Shown: positions 8,501 through 16,762 of the stretch, one piece after another
Layout of the letters: each line of letters starts with the position of its first letter
How positions within the stretch are numbered: the stretch's first letter is position 1
Assembly (NCBI GenBank): GCA_017510605.1
Contig: JAFWMQ010000015.1
Span: 62,001-126,000 of the forward strand
Direction: 5' to 3'
DNA from: Clostridiales bacterium
GTDB lineage: Bacteria > Bacillota > Clostridia > Saccharofermentanales > Saccharofermentanaceae
Length of the DNA: 64,000 nt
Position numbers and translations under genes: made by a program
The notes under the pieces: generated by a model
What the model saw: the letters and a program-made list of their open reading frames with translations, nothing else
Databases searched by the model: none
Told to the model about the DNA's origin: nothing

Positions 8501-10762
8501 CGCGATGCGAACATTTCTTCCGCTTTGGGCATTCTCCAGCATGCTATTAAGGCCGGAGGAAGAGGCGTTTCCATCAGAACGCTGTTCACCCAGATCGGTG
8601 ATCTTATCCTGAAACTTTGTCCGTGCGTACTTATGAGTCCTCTCTCATGCGCGCAGTTCATAGATCCTGATAAGATCGGAATGTTTGATATAGTTGTTTT
8701 CGATGAGGCGAGCCAGCTGCCGACGTGTAAGGCAATCGGTGTAATTGCAAGGGGTAAGGAAGCCGTGATCGTCGGCGATCCGAAGCAGATGCCCCCTACA
8801 ACATTCTTTACCGAACAGGTGGACGACGGCGATGATAATTTCGAGACAGACGATCTTGAGAGTATTCTTGATGACTGCCTTGCGATCAGCATGCCGCAGA
8901 TGTTCCTGGCATGGCATTACAGAAGCCGTCATGAGAGCCTTATTACATTCTCGAATAAGTCGTTTTACGACGGACGGCTTTACACATTCCCATCACCTGA
9001 TGACAGACAGTCAAAGGTTACTCTTGTCGAGTGCGGCGGAACATTTGATTCAGGCAAGACAAGAACCAACAGGGCAGAGGCTCAGGCAGTCATTGATGAG
9101 CTTGTCGGAAGAGCGCACGACCCTGCTCTTTCCAAGTACAGTGTTGGTGTTGTTACATTCAATATCCAGCAGCAGTCGCTCATTGAGGACCTTCTGGATG
9201 TGACTGCGAGCAAAGACCCTGTTTTCGAGAAATGGGCATTCGGAGGTGAGGAGCCTGTATTTGTCAAGAATCTCGAAAATGTTCAGGGCGATGAGCGTGA
9301 CGTGATCCTGTTCTCTGTCGGGTACGGCAAAGATGAGACCGGAAAACTCATAATGAACTTCGGTCCACTTAACAGAGACGGAGGATGGCGGAGATTAAAC
9401 GTTGCTGTTACAAGATCGAGGATCGAGATGAAAGTGTTCTCTTCACTTTCTCCCGAGGAACTAAGAATCAGCGATACTTCTTCAGAAGGTGTTAAGGCAT
9501 TCAAGCGGTTCCTGCAATATGCGGCAGGAAGCACCGTCTGGGATCAGGACATTGTATCGACCGGAAGTTCATCAGACAGTTCCGGAACGCCTCTGATCGA
9601 CAGAAATGCAGCGTTTACAGGTATTGCAGACGATATCTGCGCAAGATTTGCAGCTATCGGATATGCCACAGACAAGGGTGTCGGAAAGTCCGGATTTAAG
9701 ATCGATATCGGTGTTGTATCGCCTGAGCAGGACGGGACATATTGTCTCGGAATCTTACTTGACGGTCCAGTATATGCTTCATCGGGAACTACTACCTCAA
9801 GAGAGGTTTCCCAGATGTCGATGCTCAAGGGCTTCGGCTGGAATGTTGTAAGGATATGGTCTCTTGAGTGGTGGGAGAATCCTGACAGTGTTTTCGCGAA
9901 ACTGGTTGAATTGATCAACTCCTCCAAGGAGCAGCCAGAAATACCCGAAGAAGATGTTCCGGCCGGTGATGCGCCTGCCGTTGAAGCAGAAGAATCCGGA
10001 ACAGCTGATGAAGAAGCCGGACCTGAGATAGTCATTTACGGTCAGGATTCAGGCGAAGGATCCGGAAGCGGAGAAGAGCCTTCTGCTGAAGAGACTGACG
10101 GTCAGGCTCAAAAAAAAACGAATGATGTAGAAGAATCTTCTTTTGGTACTCCCGAGAGGATATATAAAGCTTCATCAGTAAAGATGAAGCAGATGACAGC
10201 CGGCGAATTCTGCGACGCGCTCAATACAAAGAGCCTCCAGGCAAGTGTTATGGCGATCGTGGATCAGGAATCGCCTGTCAGCAGTGATGCCCTTGCCAGA
10301 GAACTTATCACCCTGGCGGGAATCAGCAAGATGACGCCTAAACTTCGCGACCGCTGTTCATATCTTATAAAGAGCATCGAGAAGAGCGTCAATCTCCACT
10401 ATACGACACAGAAACTTGATCTGGCTTCCGAAGAAGATGATGAAGTTATATTTCTCTGGAAAGACGGTTTCGAGATCGGCAGGGTTATGGATTATTACAG
10501 AGTTCCGTCAGATGGCACCAAGCCCAGAAAAGCAGCTGATATTCCCGTGCAGGAAGCTGCCTGTGCTGCCAATTATCTTGCAAGGTCACAATATGGAATG
10601 CCATATGACAGTCTGATAGTTGAGACTGCCAAGACTATGGGCCTTTCGAGAGCGCCTGTCGATTCCGATAACTATAAGCTCGGGAAAAGAGCCGTTGACT
10701 ACTGTATCCGCCAGCAGCTGCTTTTTTTGGATGATGACGGGTTTGTAAAAGGAGTGCTATAA
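5564..10762 (+). CDS. DUF4011-helicase-Vsr/DUF3320-type protein, probable anti-phage effector
   Basis: This is a 1732-residue multidomain protein. The N-terminus (WERKLLDLSTRNSLLNL, later NTLFLACGFLKWFE) matches DUF4011. A Glu/Ala/Pro-rich low-complexity insert covers about residues 68-165. An SF1 helicase follows: Walker A HGPPGTGKSQT (~408), Walker B VVFDEASQLP (~1044), QGDERDV (~1240) and RRLNVAVTRSR (~1275). Then comes a Vsr/MTES_1575-like endonuclease fold (KIDIGVV ... LGILLDGP ... WNVVRIWSLEWW, ~1380-1435), a second acidic linker and a DUF3320-like C-terminus. From memory, this architecture was reported as a stand-alone anti-phage gene (Hhe, Gao et al. 2020). In relatives I recall, the nuclease segment reads IE-DG; here it is ILLDG, so cleavage activity is uncertain. 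AGGAGG at 5550-5555 supports the start. Confidence 0.85.
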   Translation: MGELNLDRSKVKFDLWERKLLDLSTRNSLLNLRIKGSCVPVFVPECSNIEDLIAQDKNFTIKSRGKDDEPGEELEEEQQIPDAVKPVEGEQVSDGDAAEEKPAEEAVAESAEQAKEEPAEQPKEEAADQVNEEAVKQAQEESAEPATEEPAAADKKEEPKKIKGVPAKDYTIVDLPNISEFKEYIDKNYEKGVLISSLTEAALDKNIKTLYRGAKTSMEENGANTLFLACGFLKWFEKDRKEPCYAPLILIPVELVKKFGIKYTMRRRDEDVQFNVTVSEKLRQDFNIEFDEFSKALPTDENGVDVKKVFDQVKEVISVLKGWEVIESCVLGLFSFSQFVMWNDMHRHRDSIAQNKIVKSLINGRLEWDYEDLSATGKVPEEDVFLPIVADASQLAAIKRAGEGASFVLHGPPGTGKSQTITSIIANCLASGKKVLFAAEKKAALDVVYKRLEKIGIAPFCLELHSNKVRKSYVLDQLKIASEVSLKAKGDGNYDKALEDIAAKRRELDKYVNDLHTRRGCGMSLYELINVYASNQSAIDCGDFDNGFINELNAQRIKEIESSLGELVASSGNLNGKLPFVRSSAFSQDSKNKLPALVETFIKAYDEFASSVEGFDKLLTSYNCRISGEPGTIGRIAGLSNCGAAIAKIRSLNLPKGLICCDDTESAYLSLKDMIASCKEAVSKRESLLSAWQPGFLDLDGTALLNELMTARAKNALVRGVAENNVYKKVRAYDLKGTRKETLEQDFKLLTEYRNSVQTIMSYMASVRGYLGDYYNPGAAFPGFNILQVEALNENSHAAFAEFSAFDPTGALRKLVGNGDAYLTDAVNSFNAKAAGYKSSYESLAGTYGFENGAFAPSSELLENRKQMAQTLLSDSDFLRDRMQFNLMASRCADYKISNLVKAYDSGIVDGNGIISSFRKGYSRLLISLIIDNSEALRTFSGLVFENKINELSRVNDEFEKITRQEIYLRIARNLPDMSRDANISSALGILQHAIKAGGRGVSIRTLFTQIGDLILKLCPCVLMSPLSCAQFIDPDKIGMFDIVVFDEASQLPTCKAIGVIARGKEAVIVGDPKQMPPTTFFTEQVDDGDDNFETDDLESILDDCLAISMPQMFLAWHYRSRHESLITFSNKSFYDGRLYTFPSPDDRQSKVTLVECGGTFDSGKTRTNRAEAQAVIDELVGRAHDPALSKYSVGVVTFNIQQQSLIEDLLDVTASKDPVFEKWAFGGEEPVFVKNLENVQGDERDVILFSVGYGKDETGKLIMNFGPLNRDGGWRRLNVAVTRSRIEMKVFSSLSPEELRISDTSSEGVKAFKRFLQYAAGSTVWDQDIVSTGSSSDSSGTPLIDRNAAFTGIADDICARFAAIGYATDKGVGKSGFKIDIGVVSPEQDGTYCLGILLDGPVYASSGTTTSREVSQMSMLKGFGWNVVRIWSLEWWENPDSVFAKLVELINSSKEQPEIPEEDVPAGDAPAVEAEESGTADEEAGPEIVIYGQDSGEGSGSGEEPSAEETDGQAQKKTNDVEESSFGTPERIYKASSVKMKQMTAGEFCDALNTKSLQASVMAIVDQESPVSSDALARELITLAGISKMTPKLRDRCSYLIKSIEKSVNLHYTTQKLDLASEEDDEVIFLWKDGFEIGRVMDYYRVPSDGTKPRKAADIPVQEAACAANYLARSQYGMPYDSLIVETAKTMGLSRAPVDSDNYKLGKRAVDYCIRQQLLFLDDDGFVKGVL

Positions 10763-10763
10763 T
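10755..10763 (+). promoter_or_regulatory. Extended -10 seven bases before a start codon
   Basis: TGCTATAAT is a perfect extended -10 overlapping the helicase stop codon. It ends seven bases before ATG 10771, so transcription would begin at or next to the start codon. Confidence 0.5.
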
Positions 10764-10770
10764 TCACGGC

Positions 10771-11334
10771 ATGGATGAAGATAACAACAACTCTTTAAAT
10801 TTCAACGCTGAACAGATGCCGCTTTATGAACGTCCGGGAAGACTTGATCCTGAGCGCAATGTTCCTGTGACAAAGCGTGACAGGGTTGATGTCAATATCC
10901 ATTACGACGCTGTGAGGACTTTTATCAAGGACTCGGATTCAACTGAGTTTACCGGGCAGTCTGTAAATGCGCTGGATCCGTTCGAAGATACTGCGCTCCT
11001 GAACGGGGAGATCAAGCCTAAAACTGTTGGTGTCAGAACGGGTGTTCCAAGATATGAGAGCAAGATCTTTGTCCCCGAGACAGATAATTACGGAGCTAAG
11101 AAAGTAATTACTGCTGCAGAGCCGGAACAGCCTTTTTACATGACAGAAGAGGATGAGGCCGCTTCAACGGATTATATTGCTGACGCTTTCAGCGGTGTTG
11201 AGACTGATGAGCCCCAGGCTGTAAGGCCCGTACAGCCTTCAGACGATATAGCAAAACTGAAGATGTATACGCTTTTGCTTGGGGTGGTAATAGTATTGGA
11301 GATCACAGGAATAGCGCTGCTCGCTATTCTTTAA
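10771..11334 (+). CDS. Hypothetical tail-anchored membrane protein
   Basis: This is an unrecognised 187-residue protein. Residues 1-160 are hydrophilic, acidic and probably disordered. The C-terminus (about 165-187, MYTLLLGVVIVLEITGIALL) is a single membrane span with almost nothing after it, so the protein should be tail-anchored with its bulk in the cytosol. It starts eight bases after the helicase stop and could be co-transcribed, but it also has its own extended -10. The nearest purine-rich site (GGAG, 10751-10754) is 16 bases from the ATG, too far for normal initiation. A role with the helicase is possible from position only. Confidence 0.7.
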   Translation: MDEDNNNSLNFNAEQMPLYERPGRLDPERNVPVTKRDRVDVNIHYDAVRTFIKDSDSTEFTGQSVNALDPFEDTALLNGEIKPKTVGVRTGVPRYESKIFVPETDNYGAKKVITAAEPEQPFYMTEEDEAASTDYIADAFSGVETDEPQAVRPVQPSDDIAKLKMYTLLLGVVIVLEITGIALLAIL

Positions 11335-11342
11335 CCCTAATA

Positions 11343-11777
11343 TTACAGGTTGATCAGATCGATCTCGTCTTCAGTGTAAACAGGAATCCCGTTATTGATC
11401 AATAATTCTGCAGTAACCCCGTTGCCTGCGCATTTGCCGCCTGAGAAAGTTCCGTCGTAGATCGTGCCTTTGCCGCACGACGGACTGTTTGCTTTGAGGA
11501 TCGCAAGGTCGGCATTCAGGGTTTTCGCGAGATAAAGAGCCGTCCCGGCACCTTTTCTGTACTCTGAAGTAACATCGGTCCCGTCTCTCATTATTACTTT
11601 GTCACCGACACGCTCGGATGGAGTGCGCGGTGTGGGAAGACCGCCGGCCTGTTCCGGACAGACGGGAATAAGTGTATGGTCTTTGCCAAGGCCGATTATA
11701 TTCTGACAGGGGCATGAGTCTCCTTTGTATCTGCATTCAACTCCTAAAAGACATGCGCTGACAAGTATCCTGGCCAT
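11343..11777 (-). CDS. DUF523 / TudS-like 2-thiouracil desulfurase
   Basis: This 144-residue protein belongs to DUF523, whose studied member TudS is a [4Fe-4S] enzyme that converts 2-thiouracil to uracil. The expected residues are visible: Cys in the N-terminal SACLLGVECRYKG, Cys-Pro-Glu in PVCPEQAGGLPTPR, and Ser/Cys in NSPSCGKG. I start at MARILVSACL (11777): a GAGGAGA site lies just upstream in the gene sense, and the longer frame to 11864 begins with residues unlike the family. It stands next to uracil phosphoribosyltransferase and uracil permease genes, which fits delivery of uracil from thiouracil. DUF523 is broader than TudS, so substrate is an inference. Confidence 0.8.
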   Translation of the reverse strand: MARILVSACLLGVECRYKGDSCPCQNIIGLGKDHTLIPVCPEQAGGLPTPRTPSERVGDKVIMRDGTDVTSEYRKGAGTALYLAKTLNADLAILKANSPSCGKGTIYDGTFSGGKCAGNGVTAELLINNGIPVYTEDEIDLINL

Positions 11778-11843
11778 TTGGGTCTCCTCGAAAATTATTA
11801 CAAAAAAATTACACAAACTATTTATTAAACTTAGTTTTTTTAT

Positions 11844-11849
11844 TATAAT
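11844..11849 (+). promoter_or_regulatory. -10 element of the upp-uraA-upp operon
   Basis: TATAAT in an AT-rich spacer with no convincing -35. A short stem (CCAATG...CATTTGG, 11854-11868) follows directly and could be an operator or leader hairpin. Confidence 0.4.
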
Positions 11850-11896
11850 TTCTCCAATGTGCATTTGGCAAATAATTGATTTATTAAGGTGGAATT

Positions 11897-12556
11897 ATGG
11901 ACAGTAAGTACATGGAGAATGTAACTGTTTTTGATCACCCTTTGATTAGGCACAAAGTCACACATCTATGTGATGTTAATACCGGTTCAAAGGAATTCTG
12001 CGAGATCGTAAGTGAGATAACAATGCTTATGGGATATGAGGTGCTGAGGGATCTGCCGACTAAAATGGTAGAGATTCAGGCACCTCTTTCTAAGTTTGAA
12101 TCTCCGGTCCTTGCGGAGGATTTTACGATCGTTCCTATTCTGAGAGCAGGTCTTGGAATGGTTGACGGCTTAAGACGCCTTTCCCCGACCGCAAAAGTTG
12201 GTCACGTCGGCCTTTACAGGGACGAAGAGACACTGCAGCCGGTTCAGTATTATTTCAAACTGCCTGTTGATGCTGCAGAAGGTCAGGTGATCATTGTTGA
12301 TCCGGCTTTTGCAACAGGTGTCAGTGCTGATGCGACCATCAAGCTTCTTAAGGATGCAGGTTGTAAGAGGATAAAGTTTATGTGTATCTTCTCATGCGAC
12401 CAGGGAATCGAATTTGTCCATTCCCGCCATCCTGATGTGCCCATCTATGCTGCATATCATTCAACTTATCCTTTGAATGAAAAAGGCTACATTATCGATG
12501 CTGCCGGCGACGCAGGTGACAGGATCTGCGGAACCGTTAGTTATAAACCACAATAA
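11897..12556 (+). CDS. Uracil phosphoribosyltransferase paralogue with divergent PRPP loop
   Basis: The 219-residue protein clearly has the Upp fold ([58 protein letters not shown]). Compared with the canonical copy at 14086, the PRPP loop reads VDPAFATGVSADA instead of [13 protein letters not shown]. The uracil-contacting PGLGDAGDR becomes DAAGDAGDR, and the flap KLP-D is also changed. It is the first gene of an operon with the uracil permease and the second Upp. The changes suggest altered substrate use, a regulatory role or weakened catalysis. The TTAAGGTGG site before ATG 11897 supports the start. Confidence 0.85.
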   Translation: MDSKYMENVTVFDHPLIRHKVTHLCDVNTGSKEFCEIVSEITMLMGYEVLRDLPTKMVEIQAPLSKFESPVLAEDFTIVPILRAGLGMVDGLRRLSPTAKVGHVGLYRDEETLQPVQYYFKLPVDAAEGQVIIVDPAFATGVSADATIKLLKDAGCKRIKFMCIFSCDQGIEFVHSRHPDVPIYAAYHSTYPLNEKGYIIDAAGDAGDRICGTVSYKPQ

Positions 12557-12576
12557 GTTTTCAGGGAGGGTGAAAA

Positions 12577-14022
12577 ATGAAACTTGTTTATGATGTAAAC
12601 GAAAAGCCTGTGATGAGTAAGACTATCGTTTTCGCTCTGCAGCAGATGATCGCTATCATGGCTGCTACGCTTCTCGTTCCGATGCTTGTCACATCGTTCG
12701 GCCTTGAGGCAGATCCTGCCGCAGCTCTGTTCGGTGCCGGTATCGGTACTTTGGTGTATATCTTCTTTACAAAGAAGAAGAGCCCGGTATTTCTCGGAAG
12801 CTCATTCACTTTCCTTGGCGCTTATGCCGCTTCGATCGGACAGAACTTCGGATACCTTGGTATTATTCTCGGTGTCCTGTTCGCCGGCCTCGTTTATGTA
12901 GTTATAGGTCTCATTATCAAAGCAGTTGGTTCCGGATGGGTAAATAAGCTTATGCCTGCCGTTATCATCGGACCAATCGTTGCTCTCATCGGTCTTTCTT
13001 TGTCAGGTACAGCTACAGGCTGGATGGCAACCAATGGCGGCGACAATTACAGTCTTATCACCATTATCGTTGGTGCAATAACATTCTTTGCGATAGTTAT
13101 TGCCTCTGTTAAGGGTTCTGCTAATGTTAAGCTGATCCCGTTTATCGTCGGAATAGGTGCAGGATATGTCTGTGCTCTAGTTATTACTCTCATAGGTATG
13201 GCAGGGAATACTGAGAGCCTTCAGATACTGAGCTTTGATGCTTTCACATCCGCTTTTGTTCCGTTCTCTGTCTCATCGATCGTTAAGGTTCCTGATTTCT
13301 TCTTCATTAAGGCTATTCAGGAGAAGGGCTGGATGACCCTGTCTGCCGCAGATGTCGGTTCCATAGCATTGATCTATGTTCCTATCGGTGTAGTTGAACT
13401 TGCCCAGCACATTGCTGACCACAAGAACCTCGGAAACATCATCAATAAGGATCTCATTACAGATCCCGGTCTTGATAAAACACTCTTTGGTGACGGTGTT
13501 GGTTCTATTGTAGGATCATTTTTCGGCGGTGCCGCAAATACAACATATGGCGAGTCTATCGGCTGCGTTGCCATCACAGGTAATGCGTCCATCATTACGA
13601 TCATCTTTGCATCATTCGGTTGTATGATCCTGTCATTCTTTACACCTTTTGTTGCTCTGATCAACTCCATTCCTAAATGCGTTATGGGTGGTGCATGCGT
13701 TGCACTTTACGGCTTTATCGCTGTATCCGGACTTCAGATGCTGCGCAAGGTCGACCTTAATAACAGTAAGAACCTGTTCATTGTTTCAAGCATCCTCGTT
13801 ACGGGTATCGGCGGACTTACACTCGAGTTCGGCTTCAACGAGATGACACAGGGCCCTATCCTTACAGTTACCGCACTGGCAGTAGCACTCATCTTCGGTA
13901 TCTTAACAAACCTTATCGTCAACAATGGTAAGCTTGTTGCAGATTCTTCCGAGACGGGGGATAGTTCTCAGTCCAAACCGGCTCCGAGAAATAACAGCAA
14001 AAAGGGCAACCATCACAAGTAA
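12577..14022 (+). CDS. uraA: Uracil permease (NCS2 family)
   Basis: This 481-residue protein has about twelve to fourteen hydrophobic segments and the NCS2 signature GGAANTTYGESIGCVAITGN near residue 312. The segment GVVELAQHIADHKNLG near 270 holds the conserved Glu of substrate binding. It should import uracil with protons. The start follows GGGAGGGTG at ideal spacing. The C-terminal ~30 residues are charged and cytosolic. Its position between two Upp paralogues and beside a TudS-like gene makes uracil the likely substrate, although xanthine-type NCS2 members exist. Confidence 0.9.
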   Translation: MKLVYDVNEKPVMSKTIVFALQQMIAIMAATLLVPMLVTSFGLEADPAAALFGAGIGTLVYIFFTKKKSPVFLGSSFTFLGAYAASIGQNFGYLGIILGVLFAGLVYVVIGLIIKAVGSGWVNKLMPAVIIGPIVALIGLSLSGTATGWMATNGGDNYSLITIIVGAITFFAIVIASVKGSANVKLIPFIVGIGAGYVCALVITLIGMAGNTESLQILSFDAFTSAFVPFSVSSIVKVPDFFFIKAIQEKGWMTLSAADVGSIALIYVPIGVVELAQHIADHKNLGNIINKDLITDPGLDKTLFGDGVGSIVGSFFGGAANTTYGESIGCVAITGNASIITIIFASFGCMILSFFTPFVALINSIPKCVMGGACVALYGFIAVSGLQMLRKVDLNNSKNLFIVSSILVTGIGGLTLEFGFNEMTQGPILTVTALAVALIFGILTNLIVNNGKLVADSSETGDSSQSKPAPRNNSKKGNHHK

Positions 14023-14085
14023 ATGAAACATCAGGACTGATGTCTTCGTTTTATGCCTGATTTTCGATTCGAAAAGGAGACTAAC

Positions 14086-14730
14086 ATGCAATATAAGGAT
14101 TTTAAGAATGTTCAGGTTATGGATCATCCTCTTATCAAGCACAAAATCTCGCTTTTAAGAGATATAAGTACCGGAACTTATGAATTCAGAAAGCTGGTTG
14201 AGGAGATTGCTACTCTTGAGGGCTATGAAGCTTTGAGAGATCTTCCTCTTAAGGATGTTGAAGTCGAGACACCGCTCGAAAAGACCATGACTCCGAAGAT
14301 CGACGGCAAGAAGCTTGCCATCGTGCCTATTCTTCGTGCAGGCCTCGGAATGGTTCCCGGCGTTCAGGCTCTCGCACCTTTGGCAAAGGTCGGACATATC
14401 GGTCTTTACAGGGATCCTGAGACTCACGAGCCTCACGATTATTACTGTAAACTCCCGGATCCTATCGATCAGCGTCTCATCGTTGTAGTAGATCCTATGC
14501 TCGCTACAGGCGGTTCCGCTGTTGATGCTGTCAATTCCATTAAGGCTCACGGCGGTAAGCACATCAAGTTCATGTGCATAATCGCTGCACCTGTAGGTAT
14601 TGAGAAGCTCGCAAAGGCTCATCCCGATATCGAGATCTATGTCGGTAATGTAGACAGAGAGCTTAATGAAAATGCGTACATTCTCCCCGGATTGGGAGAT
14701 GCGGGTGACCGTATTTTCGGCACCAAATAA
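14086..14730 (+). CDS. upp: Uracil phosphoribosyltransferase
   Basis: It converts uracil and PRPP to UMP and pyrophosphate. All family motifs are intact: [44 protein letters not shown], the PRPP loop [14 protein letters not shown] and the uracil site [18 protein letters not shown] choose ATG 14086 because AAGGAGA lies at 14074-14080; an earlier in-frame ATG at 14053 lacks a site. The length of 214 residues is normal. It ends the uracil operon; a transporter gene follows 33 bases later. Confidence 0.95.
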   Translation: MQYKDFKNVQVMDHPLIKHKISLLRDISTGTYEFRKLVEEIATLEGYEALRDLPLKDVEVETPLEKTMTPKIDGKKLAIVPILRAGLGMVPGVQALAPLAKVGHIGLYRDPETHEPHDYYCKLPDPIDQRLIVVVDPMLATGGSAVDAVNSIKAHGGKHIKFMCIIAAPVGIEKLAKAHPDIEIYVGNVDRELNENAYILPGLGDAGDRIFGTK

Positions 14731-14763
14731 AATCATAAAAACGAAATTGGAGGAAAGTGTTTT

Positions 14764-15540
14764 ATGGTTATGAAGAAGGTAGTTGCATCTGTTCTTGCAG
14801 TTGCAACAATGGCACTTGCATTCGCAGGATGCGGCAAGAAGGACAGCAAGAAATTTGTTGTAGGTTTTGACCAGGAATTCCCGCCTATGGGCTTCGTTGC
14901 TGACGACGGTTCTTATGTCGGTTTTGACTTGGACCTCGCGAAAGAAGCTGCTAAGCGTATGGGACGTGAATTCGTTGCTCAGCCGATCGCTTGGGATTCC
15001 AAGGATCAGGAGCTCGCTACAGGCAACATCGACTGCATCTGGAACGGCTTTACGATCAGCGGCAGAGAAGACGGATATACCTGGACAAAGGCATATATGT
15101 CCAACGATCAGGTAGTTGTTGTAAAGAATGATTCGGGCATTACGACACTTGCTGATCTGGCAGGTAAGAAGGTCGCAGTCCAGAAGGATTCTTCCGGTCT
15201 TGCAGCACTTAATGACAATCAGGCGCTTACAGGCACTTTCGGTGAGCTTATCGAGCTTGATACATACCTCAATGCCATGATGGAACTTGAGATGGGCAGC
15301 ATCGATGCTATCGTCATGGACGAGATCGTTGCACGTTATGAGATACAGACATCGGGCAAGCCTTTTGTGGTTCTTGATGAGGCTGTAGCTTCCGAAGAGT
15401 ACGGTGTCGGTTTCCTTAAGGGAAATACCGCGCTTCGAGACGAAGTCCAGAAGGTTATGGATGACATGGCTGCTGACGGAACGATGGCTCAGATCTCCAA
15501 CAAGTGGTTTGGCGCTGACGTTACGATCCTCGGCAAATAA
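14764..15540 (+). CDS. Amino-acid ABC transporter substrate-binding lipoprotein
   Basis: A 258-residue SBP family 3 protein. It starts with a lipoprotein signal (MKKVVASVLAVATMALAFAGC, lipid-modified Cys at about 23), so it is anchored on the outer face of the membrane. The mature part shows DQEFPPMGF, GFDLDLAKE, GNIDCIWNGFTIS and GKKVAVQKDSSG, typical of polar amino-acid binders. GGAGG before the start is strong, and ATG 14764 or 14770 would both work. A terminator at 15563-15613 ends this unit, so it may be expressed above the permease and ATPase that follow. The downstream C-S lyase hints at cystine or a related sulfur amino acid, which is inference. Confidence 0.9.
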   Translation: MVMKKVVASVLAVATMALAFAGCGKKDSKKFVVGFDQEFPPMGFVADDGSYVGFDLDLAKEAAKRMGREFVAQPIAWDSKDQELATGNIDCIWNGFTISGREDGYTWTKAYMSNDQVVVVKNDSGITTLADLAGKKVAVQKDSSGLAALNDNQALTGTFGELIELDTYLNAMMELEMGSIDAIVMDEIVARYEIQTSGKPFVVLDEAVASEEYGVGFLKGNTALRDEVQKVMDDMAADGTMAQISNKWFGADVTILGK

Positions 15541-15562
15541 AGCTGACTGAAACTATCAGAAG

Positions 15563-15613
15563 AGGCTGTCTTATATAGTGAAACGAATCACTTATAAGAC
15601 GGCCTTTTTATTT
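15563..15613 (+). terminator. Terminator after the substrate-binding protein gene
   Basis: A long stem (GGCTGTCTTATATAGTGA paired with TCACTTATAAGACGGCC) closes a six-base loop and is followed by TTTTTATTT. Confidence 0.85.
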
Positions 15614-15641
15614 GATTTTCTCTGAAGATTGCGGCAGTTTG

Positions 15642-15650
15642 TGCTAAAAT
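15642..15650 (+). promoter_or_regulatory. Extended -10 six bases before a start codon
   Basis: TGCTAAAAT ends six bases before ATG 15657, with no Shine-Dalgarno sequence between. This predicts a leaderless or nearly leaderless mRNA. Confidence 0.5.
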
Positions 15651-15656
15651 ACCTTT

Positions 15657-16076
15657 ATGTTTAAACGAGCAGTATCTGTTTTTCTGGTTACGGTTATTTC
15701 GCTGATCTTTTTTGTCGGCTGTTCTTCGGCATCAAATAAATCTAAGAAATTTGACGCCGGAGATTTTGTATATGAATGCAGGATACTTGTCCCGTCTTCC
15801 CAGTATGATGAGACCAAACTTAAGAATTTTGAGATCGATTTCATAAGAGCTGTTTTCCAAAAGTTCGGTGAGAGCGACTATTATAAGAATATGACTAACG
15901 AGGAAAGGGAGGCTGCTATAAACGACATAGCGAAAGTCCTTCAGACATTCAGTTACGGAAAGGCAGCCACCGGTTTTATCGACGGTTATACCATTGACAT
16001 GAAAAATCATAGGATCAATTGTCAACTGAAGAATTTCGAAGGTTCGGAAACAATGGTCAGGCTGCCGGAGAACTGA
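15657..16076 (+). CDS. Hypothetical lipoprotein in the ABC transporter cluster
   Basis: This 139-residue protein is not recognised. It has a signal peptide and lipobox (FFVGC, Cys at about 22) and a mature part of about 115 residues with no known motif. It lies between the substrate-binding protein gene and the permease gene; its stop is one base from the permease start, so it is translated in the same unit. That position suggests an accessory envelope role in the transporter, but the sequence gives no direct support. It lacks a ribosome-binding site and appears to be read from a leaderless transcript. Confidence 0.7.
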   Translation: MFKRAVSVFLVTVISLIFFVGCSSASNKSKKFDAGDFVYECRILVPSSQYDETKLKNFEIDFIRAVFQKFGESDYYKNMTNEEREAAINDIAKVLQTFSYGKAATGFIDGYTIDMKNHRINCQLKNFEGSETMVRLPEN

Positions 16077-16077
16077 T

Positions 16078-16749
16078 ATGCAAGCTTTACAGTCTACATT
16101 GATCCAGCTGGCCCAGGGCTTTAAGTTTACTTTCGGAATCTTCTTCTTTACCTTGATCTTTTCGATTCCGTTAGGCCTTCTTGTTTCCAGGGGAAGGATG
16201 TCCAAGATCAAGATAGTTTCCCTGATCTTCCAGTTGTACATTTCCGTCTTGAGAGGCACGCCTCTCATGTTGCAGTTATTACTGGTATATTTCGGACCTT
16301 ATTATATTTTCGGAGTCAATCTCGGAAGTATCCAGGTAGGACCGTTTAATTACAGGTTTATTGCTACGATTATTGCCTTTTCGCTTAATTACGCCGCATA
16401 TTTCGCGGAGATATTCAGAGGCGGCATACAATCAATGTCCAAAGGGCAGTATGAAGCTGCAACTGTTCTTGGTTTCTCGAAAATGCAGACTTACTTCAAG
16501 ATTATCCTGCCCCAGGTAGTTAAGAGAGTTCTGCCTTCAGTGTCCAATGAGATCATTACGCTCGTGAAGGATACTTCGCTTGCCCAGGTCCTGTCGGTTA
16601 CCGAGATGTTTACAAAGGCTTCCGCAGCTGCTTCGGCACAGGTATCGGTAGTACCTTTCATTGTCGCCGGTGCTTTCTACTATGCAATGAACCTTATCAT
16701 AGAAACGATCCTGAACCGCGTGGAAAAATCCATGTCGTACTATTCTTAA
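16078..16749 (+). CDS. Amino-acid ABC transporter permease (HisM/GlnP type)
   Basis: This 223-residue membrane protein has about five spans and the EAA loop EIFRGGIQSMSKGQYEAA...GFSKMQTYFKIILPQ that docks the ATPase. SVLRGTPLMLQLLLVYF is the usual N-terminal permease motif of polar amino-acid importers. It starts one base after the preceding lipoprotein stop and ends 13 bases before the ATPase gene, so translation is probably coupled. It should form a homodimer with two copies of the ATPase. Confidence 0.92.
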   Translation: MQALQSTLIQLAQGFKFTFGIFFFTLIFSIPLGLLVSRGRMSKIKIVSLIFQLYISVLRGTPLMLQLLLVYFGPYYIFGVNLGSIQVGPFNYRFIATIIAFSLNYAAYFAEIFRGGIQSMSKGQYEAATVLGFSKMQTYFKIILPQVVKRVLPSVSNEIITLVKDTSLAQVLSVTEMFTKASAAASAQVSVVPFIVAGAFYYAMNLIIETILNRVEKSMSYYS

Positions 16750-16762
16750 AGAGGTATCTTAA

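Noticed and set aside
11850-11896. PyrR-type attenuator before the uracil operon
   Set aside because: The leader is under 50 bases, with no terminator-antiterminator structure and no recognisable PyrR-binding sequence.
14155-14736. 193-residue minus-strand open frame opposite upp
   Set aside because: It is antisense to a canonical Upp with no domain signature; a shadow of codon bias.
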